Source of the DNA: Glandiceps talaboti
Lineage: Eukaryota; Hemichordata; Enteropneusta; Spengelidae
Direction: 5' to 3'
Assembly: GCF_964340395.1 (NCBI RefSeq)
Contig: NC_135549.1
Coordinates: forward strand, 27,589,095-27,653,094
Length of the DNA stretch: 64,000 nt
In this document: positions 24,027 to 35,995 of the stretch, one piece after another
Layout of the letters: the number at the start of each line of letters is the position of its first letter
Position numbering within the stretch: the first letter of the stretch is position 1
The notes under the pieces: model-generated
Told to the model about the DNA's origin: nothing
Databases searched by the model: none
What the model saw: only the letters and a program-made list of their open reading frames with translations
Translations under genes and position numbers: made by a program

Positions 24027-24383
24027 TCAAAAGTAAATTTTGGATTCCCAACCAAGTAATTTTTGACTCTGTGAGTAAAGATTTTCATTTGTAACTATGA
24101 ACCCAGCTAGAGACTGCATATTCATTCTGTTCTTATAGACTATAGTGGTCTGAGACTGAATGTATTCATTCCACCATAGAAATACAGATCCATAGATTGT
24201 AGATAATATGGGTGAATGAATCAATAAATCTACATTATCTGCAATCTCTAAGAGATCACAGTCCTCTCCTTCCTCTCTGTACGATTCACTAAATTCTGAA
24301 TCACATAATCCAAAGTCAGATTCATCGTCTGTGGCAACAGCTGATGTAGCTTTCCAACTCTTATCGAACGTAGACCCACACAT
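24027..24383 (-). CDS. 118-codon acidic ORF inside hAT copy 1
   Basis: It encodes a Ser/Glu/Asp-rich N-terminal half (DDESDFGLCDSEFSESYREE) followed by a more hydrophobic half. The identical ORF is present in the copy at 28877-30633 (29138-29494). In the third copy it has an in-frame stop and frame loss. No family recognised. It may be a remnant of the autonomous element's transposase gene, or non-coding. Confidence 0.3.
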   Translation of the reverse strand: MCGSTFDKSWKATSAVATDDESDFGLCDSEFSESYREEGEDCDLLEIADNVDLLIHSPILSTIYGSVFLWWNEYIQSQTTIVYKNRMNMQSLAGFIVTNENLYSQSQKLLGWESKIYF

Positions 24384-24820
24384 TCACATCATAGCAGAAA
24401 GTTTTATCGCGTAACTATCCCTCTTGAAAACTGTGTATTTGCTTTATTTCAATTTCCATCCACTCAGTGACACGGGGCGGTTTCGTCTTCCTTCGGTCTT
24501 TACATATGTAATGAAGCCCCCATAAAGCCCTACCCGTATACCCTACCGTGGTGTATTGAGTATCGTCTCTGACTGTTTGTGTAAGAAATCTGACCATGAT
24601 GAAGAGAATGGCTAAACATGTCTTAAAGTGCGAGTTTTTTTGACGTGGGAACGTGATATGGTAACTGTACTATAATGTGTCATCCACTATGTACCCGTGT
24701 TTGGCATGATGCAGTAATTTTCCAGATACAACAATGGCAACAAAAATGCAACATTTCTAAGTCTACACGTTGATTACAACATGACAGGACGTACATTATC
24801 ATATGCATCAAATTGAAAGC

Positions 24821-26224
24821 AATCAGACTACGCATTTTTTTTACTGTTTTTACAAAAAAAAACTATCGTACTGGAGATATCTTACGAAGTGTACCTGCCT
24901 TCTTTATCAGTTAAAACGCCATTTTCGATCGCGGCAACAGACATGGGGAACTCCGGTAAATTGATCGGGAAACCCAATAACATTTACCGGCTATACCAGC
25001 CTTTAAAAAACAGTGTATGTTTCGTCTTTTTTTTCGGAAGCTCATTGCCGCCTTCTAAATATCGCCACATACTTTATACATTCAACGTGGAACTGTCTCA
25101 AACACGTTAAAAGTTTCATACACTTCGAGCAGTAAACTTTACAACAATGATTAAATGAGTACGATATCATGGCGGAAAAAGACGTATGCGCTGAATGCGT
25201 AAAATGAGTCTGAATGTCTAAGACGCAGATGATTAGACGCTGCATGCTACGTCATGTAGTCATGATATCAACATTGGCAACAACACGTAGCGAGCTAGCT
25301 CTGTGCCGCTTGACTTGAACGAGATGTCGAGAGTAAAATAGGTAACACAAGATCAGATTCATGTAGGTGAAATTGGATATATCTTTGAATAAATGTTATT
25401 ATTTACTCCAAATTTCAATCGGTCATAAGGACCGATACGTTGTTGTAATTCTGAAAAACCGTCGGTCCGAACGGAAATCTGTTGGTCTCGGGCCGAAGGA
25501 CCGGCGTTAATTTCGCACGCTGAATCAGACTACGCATTTTTTTTACTGTTTTTACAAAAAAAAACTATCGTACTGGAGATATCTTACGAAGTGTACCTGC
25601 CTTCTTTATCAGTTAAAACGCCATTTTCGATCGCGGCAACAGACATGGGGAACTCCGGTAAATTGATCGGGAAACCCAATAACATTTACCGGCTATACCA
25701 GCCTTTAAAAAACAGTGTATGTTTCGTCTTTTTTTTCGGAAGCTCATTGCCGCCTTCTAAATATCGCCACATACTTTATACATTCAACGTGGAACTGTCT
25801 CAAACACGTTAAAAGTTTCATACACTTCGAGCAGTAAACTTTACAACAATGATTAAATGAGTACGATATCATGGCGGAAAAAGACGTATGCGCTGAATGC
25901 GTAAAATGAGTCTGAATGTCTAAGACGCAGATGATTAGACGCTGCATGCTACGTCATGTAGTCATGATATCAACATTGGCAACAACACGTAGCGAGCTAG
26001 CTCTGTGCCGCTTGACTTGAACGAGATGTCGAGAGTAAAATAGGTAACACAAGATCAGATTCATGTAGGTGAAATTGGATATATCTTTGAATAAATGTTA
26101 TTATTTACTCCAAATTTCAATCGGTCATAAGGACCGATACGTTGTTGTAATTCTGAAAAACCGTCGGTCCGAACGGAAATCTGTTGGTCTCGGGCCGAAG
26201 GACCGGCGTTAATTTCGCACGCTG
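24821..26224. repeat. 702-bp tandem duplication
   Basis: 24821-25522 is repeated as 25523-26224 with no difference seen. The unit begins AATCAGACTACGC inside the transposon and ends exactly at the transposon's 3' terminus. Confidence 0.95.
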
Positions 26225-26544
26225 ACCACAGCGCTAAATCCAATTGGAGTATGGATATAAAAATACAACCTATACGATGGTAGTGCTTTCCCTTGTGACA
26301 TACTTTTAAAGCAAGGGTGGAGTTAGTCGAAAACATTACTTACATATTAGACATGTGTTGAATAGAGGTACGTCAAATGGTATGGTTTTGAACTTTTGCT
26401 TGAATATTAATGAGTAAAGGTATGAATGAAATAACCAATTACAGTTCTCTGCTGTCAATTTGTCATAGACATCAACACGAGTTCATGTAAATATTACTGT
26501 TAAAATAATTTTTGCACATTAACAGCAAATTTAGTATTTGACGT

Positions 26545-26717
26545 ACGTACATACATACATACATACCTACATACATACACACACGCACGCACATACATAC
26601 GTACGTACATACATACCTACCTACCTACGTGTAGACACACACACACACGTACATACACACGTACGTACGTACGTACGTACATACATACATACATACATAC
26701 ATACATACATACATACA
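26545..26717. repeat. CATA/GTAC compound microsatellite
   Basis: Mixed CATA, CCTA, CA and CGTA blocks. Confidence 0.95.
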
Positions 26718-28515
26718 AATTACAGAGAATTAGTGGATTTTGAATTTGGATCTCTAGTATTTTTTAAACTGTTTCTCTTTTTTTTCTTCGTACAACTGAT
26801 TTAGTGTCTATTTCATACATGTACAACGGTTAGTGTCGTTGAATTCAAAAAGGGTACAAAAGTTGAATGTAATCACACCGTCCCTATCAAAACAAATCAC
26901 CACTGAATTCTTTTCACTGATACAAGTGAAATTATTCCATAACCAATGTATACATCACACCATGTAATACCAAAGTCCTCATATCCCTATCAGATACAGA
27001 TGAATGGTTTTTTTTTTAAATCAGAATATCGGTTGTATGTCGGAGCCAGTACTTACATTTCTTGCTTCGGCAATTTTGGTAGCTATTCGATTGAATGAAA
27101 TGACGTTATCTGCCGCCAACATCAGACGATATTTCTCAATATTGTGTCTCTGCTTTCCCAAAAAGTCTGATTCATCTGTCCTGTTGGTCTGAAATGAGCA
27201 GATTATGAGTAGAAAGAAAAAATGGAATTGACGGATAGTAAACTTCAAAATGGTTGCCAAACACCAGTGATGTCTTGAAGTATTGAAAAATAACAAAATT
27301 GGCAGAAGTCATGGAGGAATTATCAAATGTATGTAATGATTTAGAAACCACCTGTAGCAAGTATATATGTTAAACAAACCTTCATGAGAACCATAAGTTG
27401 TTTGTAAATTTGAGGTCCTGACCTTACAGACGACGTAATGTTTGGGGATGGGGAAGGGGTATGCCATGACTGACGACGTAATGTCGGGTCATAAAGTCGT
27501 GGACGGGATGACAGTATCAACTGCAGTTTTTTTTAACCTGTGAAGCAATACACTCCAGTTTTATAGTACTATCCAATATTTAAATCTGCACTAACTGCAA
27601 GCGGGACCAGTCGTGTCATCAAATAACCGTGACCGCCGTTGAGGGGGCGATTTTGGGTGCGGACCCAAAAATCAATTCGATCTCATTTATCGTGTATACA
27701 TATACAAAAAGGCGTTTACCCACAGATGGTGCAATACTGTTCAGGGTGCACAATAAAATGCATAATACTTATGTGATATTATGAGTAAGTTTGTACCTGA
27801 CAAAACATTTTCGAAAAAAGTTCCAATTGCGGCTAGAGCAGCTTTAATTGTATTTAAATCGCGTTTTAGTACACAGAATCCCCAAAACGTGATATTAAAC
27901 TTTTACGTTGTTTTCGAAATGTTAAGGGCATAATTCTATGACATAGTCCACAATGCAGATCTGCAAAAGTCAGATATATTTGTTTATGTTTTTAGACCCC
28001 GCTCTCGCCCTGAAAAAGTTGCCCAATGTCTTTCACCCAAGTTCTATAATTAGTTGTACGTGTGCACTGTGTATGCATTGAGAGATAGAGTCACTGGAAT
28101 ACTACGGAATTGTCAAGAGTTTCACATTTCACTGAAAACTGGACTATTACTTTGGATTCCCTCTCACCACAACATGCAATGCATAAAAAGTAGTAAAAAC
28201 ACATTCAATTGTCAAAATATGCTATTACACTCGTCTTTGTGAGAGGCGAGTGCCGATACAGGGAGGATCTGGAAAATAGTAATAATCATCCTAACTACCT
28301 CGCTCGTCAATTCCAGACAACTTCTGTGATGCTTGAAAGTATGGGGACCGGGAAAGCTGTTTAGGATGCTTTGGTCGGTATCGTGAAGAGGTTGGTTCTG
28401 TGGAAAACGAAACAAAACACAATATTTCATTATTCATTCCGGCATCAGTTCAAGTTCTGCAGTTACTGTTAAATCAAATAACGTGCGATCTTAAATTGTA
28501 CTAGTCGTCTCGCTG
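26718..28515. other. no gene recognised
   Basis: AT-rich sequence with small frames only. A short duplicated motif GACGACGTAATGT occurs near 27430 and 27473. Confidence 0.4.
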
Positions 28516-28607
28516 CCAGACTCGTGCCTATCGTCCCTTTGTAAGGCGCACGAAGTGCGCCCCGAGCCGCGAAGTCGCGAGAAGTGAGGGACTAGTCCCG
28601 AGTCTGG
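28516..28607 (+). mobile_element. GC-rich palindromic MITE, copy 1
   Basis: 92 bp with perfect 9-bp ends CCAGACTCG / CGAGTCTGG and an internal hairpin GGCGCACGAAGTGCGCC. The same modules occur inverted at 31049-31146. It is GC-rich against an AT-rich background. Confidence 0.65.
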
Positions 28608-28876
28608 CTAGGAGCATAAACATGATAAAGCCAACATCGACATTTATGTCGGCTTTCAGTAAAGCCAACATCGTACAGCACAATACACTGTTGAAATGCA
28701 CGATTGACATTTCAGGTTTTCAATCGCGTCAAAAATATTAATCGTACAAGCACTTCCCTGACTGTGTCGGCCTCCCAACAAATGTCAGTCGTGCATTTCA
28801 AACATGATTATGGTAATTTACGATCGACACTCTCAAAAGTCGACAAAGCCGACGATATACCGACAACAGTCACTGG

Positions 28877-30633
28877 CAGTGTGTGAACTTAAGGGGAAAT
28901 GACTACTGGTCATAAGGACCGACATGTAGCAAATGCTGCTGGTCCTTAAGGAAAACTGCTGGTCCATACTCAATGCAGTCCATGTTCACTACCTGTATCT
29001 ACACCCCTCTCCCATTTACAGACTAAATGATTTTGAACTTTAATATGATACAGCATATCTTTAGATATAAAAGTGAAAGAGAGTACAACGAATTGTTCAC
29101 TATCCACTATTATTTCATAAAATTTCCACTCACAGAGTCAGAAGTAAATTTTGGATTCCCAACCAAGTAATTTTTGACTCTGTGAGTAAAGATTTTCATT
29201 TGTAACTATGAACCCAGCTAGAGACTGCATATTCATTCTGTTCTTATAGACTATAGTGGTCTGAGACTGAATGTATTCATTCCACCATAGAAATACAGAT
29301 CCATAGATTGTAGATAATATGGGTGAATGAATCAATAAATCTACATTATCTGCAATCTCTAAGAGATCACAGTCCTCTCCTTCCTCTCTGTACGATTCAC
29401 TAAATTCTGAATCACATAATCCAAAGTCAGATTCATCGTCTGTGGCAACAGCTGATGTAGCTTTCCAACTCTTATCGAACGTAGACCCACACATTCACAT
29501 CATAGCAGAAAGTTTTATCGCGTAACTATCCCTCTTGAAAACTGTGTATTTGCTTTATTTCAATTTCCATCCACTCAGTGACACGGGGCGGTTTCGTCTT
29601 CCTTCGGTCTTTACATATGTAATGAAGCCCCCATAAAGCCCTACCCGTATACCCTACCGTGGTGTATTGAGTATCGTCTCTGACTGTTTGTGTAAGAAAT
29701 CTGACCATGATGAAGAGAATGGCTAAACATGTCTTAAAGTGCGAGTTTTTTTGACGTGGGAACGTGATATGGTAACTGTACTATAATGTGTCATCCACTA
29801 TGTACCCGTGTTTGGCATGATGCAGTAATTTTCCAGATACAACAATGGCAACAAAAATGCAACATTTCTAAGTCTACACGTTGATTACAACATGACAGGA
29901 CGTACATTATCATATGCATCAAATTGAAAGCAATCAGACTACGCATTTTTTTTACTGTTTTTACAAAAAAAAACTATCGTACTGGAGATATCTTACGAAG
30001 TGTACCTGCCTTCTTTATCAGTTAAAACGCCATTTTCGATCGCGGCAACAGACATGGGGAACTCCGGTAAATTGATCGGGAAACCCAATAACATTTACCG
30101 GCTATACCAGCCTTTAAAAAACAGTGTATGTTTCGTCTTTTTCTTCGGAAGCTCATTGCCGCCTTCTAAATATCGCCACATACTTTATACATTCAACGTG
30201 GAACTGTCTCAAACACGTTAAAAGTTTCATACACTTCGAGCAGTAAACTTTACAACAATGATTAAATGAGTACGATATCATGGCGGAAAAAGACGTATGC
30301 GCTGAATGCGTAAAATGAGTCTGAATGTCTAAGACGCAGATGATTAGACGCTGCATGCTACGTCATGTAGTCATGATATCAACATTGGCAACAACACGTA
30401 GCGAGCTAGCTCTGTGCCGCTTGACTTGAACGAGATGTCGAGAGTAAAATAGGTAACACAAGATCAGATTCATGTAGGTGAAATTGGATATATCTTTGAA
30501 TAAATGTTATTATTTACTCCAAATTTCAATCGGTCATAAGGACCGATACGTTGTTGTAATTCTGAAAAACCGTCGGTCCGAACGGAAATCTGTTGGTCTC
30601 GGGCCGAAGGACCGGCGTTAATTTCGCACGCTG
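28877..30633 (+). mobile_element. non-autonomous hAT-type transposon, copy 2 (intact ends, exact TSD)
   Basis: 1757 bp with 16-bp imperfect TIRs (CAGTGTGTGAACTTAA / inverse of CAGCGTGCGAAATTAA). An exact 8-bp target duplication GTCACTGG sits at 28869-28876 and 30634-30641. CAGNG-type termini plus an 8-bp TSD are hAT hallmarks. It carries the same small ORFs as copy 1 but no recognisable transposase. Confidence 0.92.
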
Positions 30634-30641
30634 GTCACTGG

Positions 30642-31048
30642 ACACCACCGCCAACACCATTGAAAACATAAAATGTCGATGTCGACTTTCAAAATTGTCG
30701 ATCGTGCTGAATGATTACATTTTTGGTAGGCACGAAATATTTGTGAACTTGGAACCGGATTCACCTCATCTGTAACGTTGTCGAAAAAAACTGAGTCTTT
30801 TGGCCCTAGGCCTGTTCCCTAGACGACTTGATAGGGATAATAGTTGGCCACATAATGTGGCCACCGATGTTTTTGTTACCATAGACATCATAGCCTTCAG
30901 GACAACAAATACTACTACCACCGTCGGTGACTACACGTGTTTTAATTATGATCAGAGGACGGTTACCTTCGTTAGGATGTTATTTGCACATTTTGGCCTA
31001 CCCATATAATAACGACATCAAATTCCTTTGAAACACTTATAGTATAAT
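30642..31048. other. no feature recognised
   Basis: Short unique stretch with small open frames (30800-31009) and no recognised motif. Confidence 0.35.
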
Positions 31049-31146
31049 CAGACTCCGTCGTGTGACTAAAGTCACTCACTTCTCGCGGCTTCGCCGCTCT
31101 GGGCGCACTTTGTGCGCCTTACCACGGGATGATAGTCACGAGTCTG
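31049..31146 (-). mobile_element. GC-rich palindromic MITE, copy 2
   Basis: CAGACTC...GAGTCTG ends with the shared core (CTTCTCGCGGCTTCGCCGC, GGCGCACTTTGTGCGCC), inverted relative to 28516-28607. Confidence 0.65.
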
Positions 31147-31231
31147 CATGGGAGCGAGTCTAATATAGCAAGTACCTAAGTATAAGGAAAGTACGTTGAT
31201 GGTGTGAAGACCTGGACTAGTTTGACATCAT

Positions 31232-31612
31232 GCCTAAAAGAAATTGTGTGGTTCCGGTTACCCGACCCCACCTGGTTTTCACGCCGACCCTAAACTTTTG
31301 TTCACGTATTCAAGATAAAAATAATAAAATCGCGAAAATTGTGAAGTCTCGCAAGATATAGTAGATGCGTAAACTGGCATCAACTTAAAAAGACATTATA
31401 AAACTGTTCAATTTGTAATGGCTGTACATCTGATGAGAAGAAACCAATAACACAGAGACTATATGGAAAACAACGGAAAAGATAATAACTACCGGAATTA
31501 GACAATCACATATGACAAAAACTTCTTTAAAAAATAAACAAAAAAATCTACCTACCCCACCTATTCTAAAATATTGAGCGTAATCTGAAACACACATTTT
31601 TTTGCTAGGCCT
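31232..31612. mobile_element. inverted-repeat element, copy 2 (family with 3847-4164)
   Basis: It shares GTGGTTCCGGTTACC, TTTTCACGCC, CAATTTGTAATGGCTGTACA and the GAGCGTAATC end with the copy in gene A intron 1. A roughly 60-base AT-rich insert lies near 31500-31560. Confidence 0.6.
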
Positions 31613-31752
31613 CAAATGCAATCTATCATGACTTCAGCACTATATCTTTCTTCACGAGAAATACAGCCATCACGTACGCGTGACCCATATAACAATAACA
31701 TTAAGTTCTGTTCTTCATTAATTAAGGCTTTGTCATACAGTTTCTCAAAATG

Positions 31753-31754
<2 letters not shown>

Positions 31755-31822
<68 letters not shown>

Positions 31823-31880
31823 AGAGAGAGAGAGAGAGAGAGTGTGTGTGTGTGTGAGCGAGTGAGAGAGAGAGAGATAG
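31755..31880. repeat. GT + GA microsatellite
   Basis: A long GT run followed by GA and GT blocks. The frames crossing it on both strands are artefacts. Confidence 0.95.
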
Positions 31881-31899
31881 CGAGGGAGAAACGCAGAGA

Positions 31900-33300
31900 G
31901 AGACATAGATATAAACGTACAGGTAGTTGGGTAGATCTTAGACCCGTCAACTCTTCTTCTATGGTATTCGCTAGTGATTCGAATGTATCGGTGTCCAACG
32001 CATGTCTTCTAACTGGGACGGCAGATGAAAAGCAGATAACTGTCACTGATACACATACCACGATGTTGAAAACATTTGACGAGACTATTCCTGAAATCGA
32101 GATGAGAAATACGCATTTAAAATACGCACATACAAATTATCAGCTATTAATGGTGGGTTTTTTTGCATTGCATAAAGTGGTGTAGTGGTGATCGATGCAC
32201 ATATCATACCTGTATCCATATTTCAGTAGTTCGGGGACGGCTTGTGAGAAAATTTCTTGCAATATCGTGATACTATAAAGCAATGGTGTAGGTAGTTGTA
32301 GTGAGGAGCTGGTCATGAAACACTCCGAGTCTGGTAATTCGAGTGTTAAAATATCTGCTTTTATACAATTTAGGCTGAATTGATAAAATTTTTGGACTTA
32401 CCCAGAAATCTAAACTTTGAAGATTACGTCAGAGAATCGCCTTACCCGTCCATCCCTTACGTCTCCATTGACGATGTAGTCTCTTGGAAAAAAGGATGCG
32501 TGGGCCGGTAGTTTGCATCCCCAATGCTCTTTCAGGACATGACGTTATTTAAGAGGGACACTCGTTATAATTGATAATACCATTGAGAACAAAAAATATG
32601 GAATATGTACTCTGGTTGTTCTGAGTCACGTTCTAAGTCTATAATAATGATAATCTTTATTCGTCCAAATCAATTCGGAAATGTATTGAATGGTGGCAGC
32701 GCCCTAGTGCTCGGCCACCGACAACTCCATACATTTACCTCAAAATCAAATCTACCTGTCAGTGTAATTTTAGTCTGGTATAATTACACTTGTAAACGTG
32801 GCTTGCATAGGTCATGTAAGAAAAAACTAAAACTTTTAGATTTCTGCCAGTGACTGCTATGGCTACATTATGTACTTCAGGCATCTGGGTCATACCATTA
32901 CTAAGTATATGAAATACAATTTTGTACACACGATTTTAGAATAACAACTTCATCTTATCATAATTCAAGCTATATACGGTATGTTATTTGTTGATCAATG
33001 AAATCAGTATTGGAATGGTTTTATTATTGTATCTATCCATACATGTACTTCGAATGATTTATTTTGTTATCCAGCAGACGCACAAGTAGAACCAACGACT
33101 TTTACAAAATGAAGTCATCACTCTGAAAATAATTCATATTTATGTTCAAAAGTTGTGAAAGTTGGAACAAATTTACTCATTACTGCAAACTCAACTACTT
33201 GTCCGACATAAAAAATGTGACTGTCTTCTTAATTATTTACACCCGATATTAAAATTAAAATGATGCGTTTAATCCATTTACATGACATTGTAAAGCTCGT
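31900..33300. other. no gene recognised
   Basis: AT-rich. The frame continuing from the GT repeat to about 32185 has no recognised domain. Confidence 0.35.
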
Positions 33301-33308
33301 TAGTTTCA

Positions 33309-33399
33309 AAAGCCAAGGGTAACATTGTAGTTTATAGTGCTGACGATAGACGTAAAGCCAAGGGTAACATTGTAGTTTATAGTGCTGACGATAGACGTA
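33309..33399. repeat. 45-bp direct duplication
   Basis: Two identical 45-bp units beginning AAGCCAAGGGTAACATTGTA. Confidence 0.9.
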
Positions 33400-33595
33400 G
33401 TTTACATGTACATGTCGAAAGACGAGTGGGGGTGAACACATTTTCTTTTTACATTTTTGTTACGTACTTGGAGTTGTGAAGTTACTTTGTTTGACCATTA
33501 AAGTTATGATTTATTATTGAATATTATATGAATTTACGTTTTTCAATGTGTGAGTCAGTGTGATGTAAGTATTGAGGTCACTTGCAACTAGCAAA

Positions 33596-33690
33596 ATACT
33601 TTCGCATTGTTGAGATCGGCGATGATTTCATCCATCGTCGGTGTAATGTGTCGCTCTCGTGCTGCAGCTTTCTTTGGTTGTCGCTTAAGA
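33596..33690 (-). pseudogene. Ty3/gypsy-type reverse transcriptase fragment
   Basis: The minus-strand frame gives KRQPKKAAARERH followed by ITPTMDEIIADLNNAKVF. This resembles the segment of gypsy-type polymerases just before the FSKLD motif. Only about 30 codons remain. The frame breaks exactly where FSKLD should follow, and a different repeat (33693-33765) abuts the other side. A dead scrap of an LTR retrotransposon. Confidence 0.6.
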
Positions 33691-33692
33691 GA

Positions 33693-33765
33693 GCATGCAC
33701 ACCCTGAAACGCTTGGTTCTAGATATCGCGCCATAATGCAACCACAGGGTAAAGGACAAATAACC
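33693..33765. repeat. dispersed repeat, deleted copy of 16610-16725 (inverted)
   Basis: It shares AGCATGCACACCC, AACGCTTGGTT and CAGGGTAAAGGACAAAT with the inverse of 16610-16725, but lacks its middle. Confidence 0.6.
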
Positions 33766-33942
33766 AATTTTGTACTCGCGATTTTCCGGATTTCTGATAT
33801 TTTTTCTGTATATTTCAAATAAAGTTTTAAATGCTGTTTCCTCTCACTGTTTTTTTTTTATTTCCTACCTGATATCAATGTCTTACCTGAGTTTATCAGC
33901 TTTGCATTAATTAGTAGCTTGCTAGAACAAACTCACTGTGGA

Positions 33943-34260
33943 GTCATGATGGGTGAATGGTTAGCGTGACCGGCAGGAATCTACAGATTGCAGGTTCGAG
34001 CCCCGTCGCTGCTGTTTATTTCTGAGTGGCTAAAGTCCTTGGGCAAGATTTGAACCACGACTGTGCCTCAGTCAACCCAGCTGTATAGCTGTATAACTGG
34101 GGACCTGGTAGGATGTAGGTTGCAATGTGAAGGCTTTAATCCTATGCGCTTAAATGGCTGCAATGGATTGTATGCTCCCCGGGGAGTTGTTCTGATCCGA
34201 GCCAGGGGTAATAATTGTAAAGCGCTTTGAGCACGGAGTGGGAAAGCGCTATATTCTATT
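33943..34260 (+). mobile_element. tRNA-derived SINE
   Basis: The head has RNA polymerase III box A-like TGGTTAGCGTG and box B GGTTCGAGCCC, about 40 bases apart. The body includes CCTTGGGCAAGATTTGAACC, CCTCAGTCAACCCAGCTGTA and a tail AAAGCGCTTTGAGCAC...AAAGCGCTATA. Such conserved central/tail blocks are typical of invertebrate and vertebrate tRNA-SINEs. I assign no named family. Confidence 0.75.
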
Positions 34261-34269
34261 TGCCCAAAT

Positions 34270-35370
34270 TAACGCATTATGCCGTGAGTGTAAACATCTA
34301 CTGATCCGACTGTTCCAACGTAGGCCAACATAAAAGCATGGGTTCTACAAATAATGATAAAAGCAACCACAAAAAGGAAATTGCGATGCGGGTAAATCCG
34401 GTTACAAGTTTGTCCATTCCACTCTCATAAAGTTTTTCTATTTCTAATTTCGTGGAATACTCGTGTATTTTAAAATGTCCATTACTGAAACAAATGTCGA
34501 GGCATTGCCCTTTGCCCTTTGCTATGTATTTTTATGAATTACAATATTGTGGACAATTGCATGTATCGCCCCGTAGTGTCATGTTCGATTGAATGTCGAC
34601 CGCCAACACATATGGAACATGTACTAAAATGTTGTATAGAACACGCAGGCCGGTGGTGATAATTCAAGTGGTCGATCATTTATACATTGTCATAAGTGTA
34701 ATGAGATGATAAAGAAGTGGTCCCCACATATTGTAGATTTCCTGTGCATTGAAATATAGACAAAACTTTCCCACAATAGATAAGTTTATCTATCGAGTAA
34801 TATAAAAGTCGAGTGTAAACCTATAGTCTTCCTGGTCCTAAAATAAACTTACAGTGTATAGATTATATGTTGAGTTTTGGGCTGAAAATCGCCACAGAAC
34901 ATGACCTTACAGCAGGACATAGAAACGTCTTCACTGAATAATTCCAACAGATGTGCTCGTGGAGTTTGTATTTTAGCAAACTCCACTTGTGCACGGTGCT
35001 GACTGGTTGGGAGAATTTTTCTAAATCTCTTGAACGGAAAAAACTTTATTGTGGACTCGGTTTTGAAATCTAAACAAAATAAGTCATCTGAGTATTTCAG
35101 AAGAACCGGATCAATACCATTTAGAATGGTGTCAACCGTCTTTCGCCGTGGCGTATTGTAGTGTCTATGGTGTTGGTTCTTACTCTAACAGTTTGATAGT
35201 GACATGAAGTAGACTTTTTTTCGGCACCCTCAAAGCCAATTTTCATTGTCCATCACTGATACAACAACGTTCGGATCAGAGGCGTTTCTATATAACTTCA
35301 GCAATGGTTGTATTTGTGACAGCACGGAGTGGCTGATAGTACGAACATGTAACAGTTTGATCGATCAGAC
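34270..35370. other. no gene recognised
   Basis: It contains the FRGILVYFKMSIT-like segment (about 34445-34490) that matches the ORF at 23105-23377. Otherwise nothing recognised. Confidence 0.35.
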
Positions 35371-35375
35371 CATGC

Positions 35376-35407
35376 ATGGAAGTAGAACCCCGGGGTTCTA
35401 CTTCCAT
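35376..35407. repeat. 32-bp perfect palindrome
   Basis: ATGGAAGTAGAACCCC is followed at once by its exact reverse complement. Flanking GATCAGAC-like sequence extends the inverted symmetry imperfectly. A related 20-bp palindrome lies at 43615-43634. Confidence 0.9.
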
Positions 35408-35840
35408 GATCAGACTGTGTAACTCGGCATGCACACTCGCGTACTCATATACAACAATGGTAATAATAATTTATTTTTTCTGGTATTCATGGAGTCGGCA
35501 TGCTCAACACTTCAAACTTGGACAACAATATTTTTATTTTATGTCATAGTTTTGGTCGGGAGGCTTTTACAAAATTCCCAAATGTCCATCTTGTTCTGTG
35601 TTGATGAACTTGTAGCCACATTGACGTTGTTACACCGTGTGCAGAGTCCATGGTCACACGGACGTTCTCTATATGTTTGATTCAATGCAAATTCTCACAG
35701 TTTCTTGTAATAATGTTATGCTCAGACATCGAAAAGACTCATCAAGAATAAAATCAAACTCTGAAAAAAATAAACGGCACTCAAGTACACTTATTTTATG
35801 TGACAATCGAGCATGTTGGCGGTAATCATGATCAGAACCT

Positions 35841-35995
35841 AAGGGACCGGTCAGTTTCTTCGGCCTGGGGGGGGGGGGGGTGGATTGATGGGGGGGGGGG
35901 TCACCCTGTTTTGGAAATTGGCAGTAGGGGGGGTCATGCTGTTTTGAAAATTGTGGATAGGGGAGGGGGGTCATTGTGTTTTAAATTGTGATGGA
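35841..35995 (+). repeat. poly-G module repeat, copy 2
   Basis: It starts GGGACCGGTCAGTTTCTTCGG, then G-runs of 7-14 bases spaced by about 50 bases with CTGTTTTGAAAATTG-like linkers. Homologous to 18071-18260. Confidence 0.7.

Larger units (their letters stand above)
23766..26224 (+). mobile_element. non-autonomous hAT-type transposon, copy 1, with duplicated 3' end
   Basis: The 5' end is CAGTGTGTGAACTTAA. The 3' end (at 25522) is the inverse of CAGCGTGCGAAATTAA, so the 16-bp TIRs mismatch at three positions. The core (23766-25522, 1757 bp) aligns without indels to 28877-30633, with very few base differences seen. The last 702 bp (24821-25522) are repeated in exact tandem at 25523-26224. The 8-mers flanking the whole block (ATACTGAC and ACCACAGC) do not match, so no TSD remains. 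GGTCATAAGGACCGA occurs near both ends. No transposase was recognised. Confidence 0.85.

Noticed and set aside
23766-30633. Copies 1 and 2 of the hAT element as a segmental duplication
   Set aside because: The similarity stops exactly at the TIRs, and copy 2 has its own exact 8-bp TSD, so transposition explains it.
33943-34015. Functional tRNA gene at the head of the SINE
   Set aside because: Both polymerase III boxes are present, but the acceptor stem does not pair convincingly and a SINE body follows directly.
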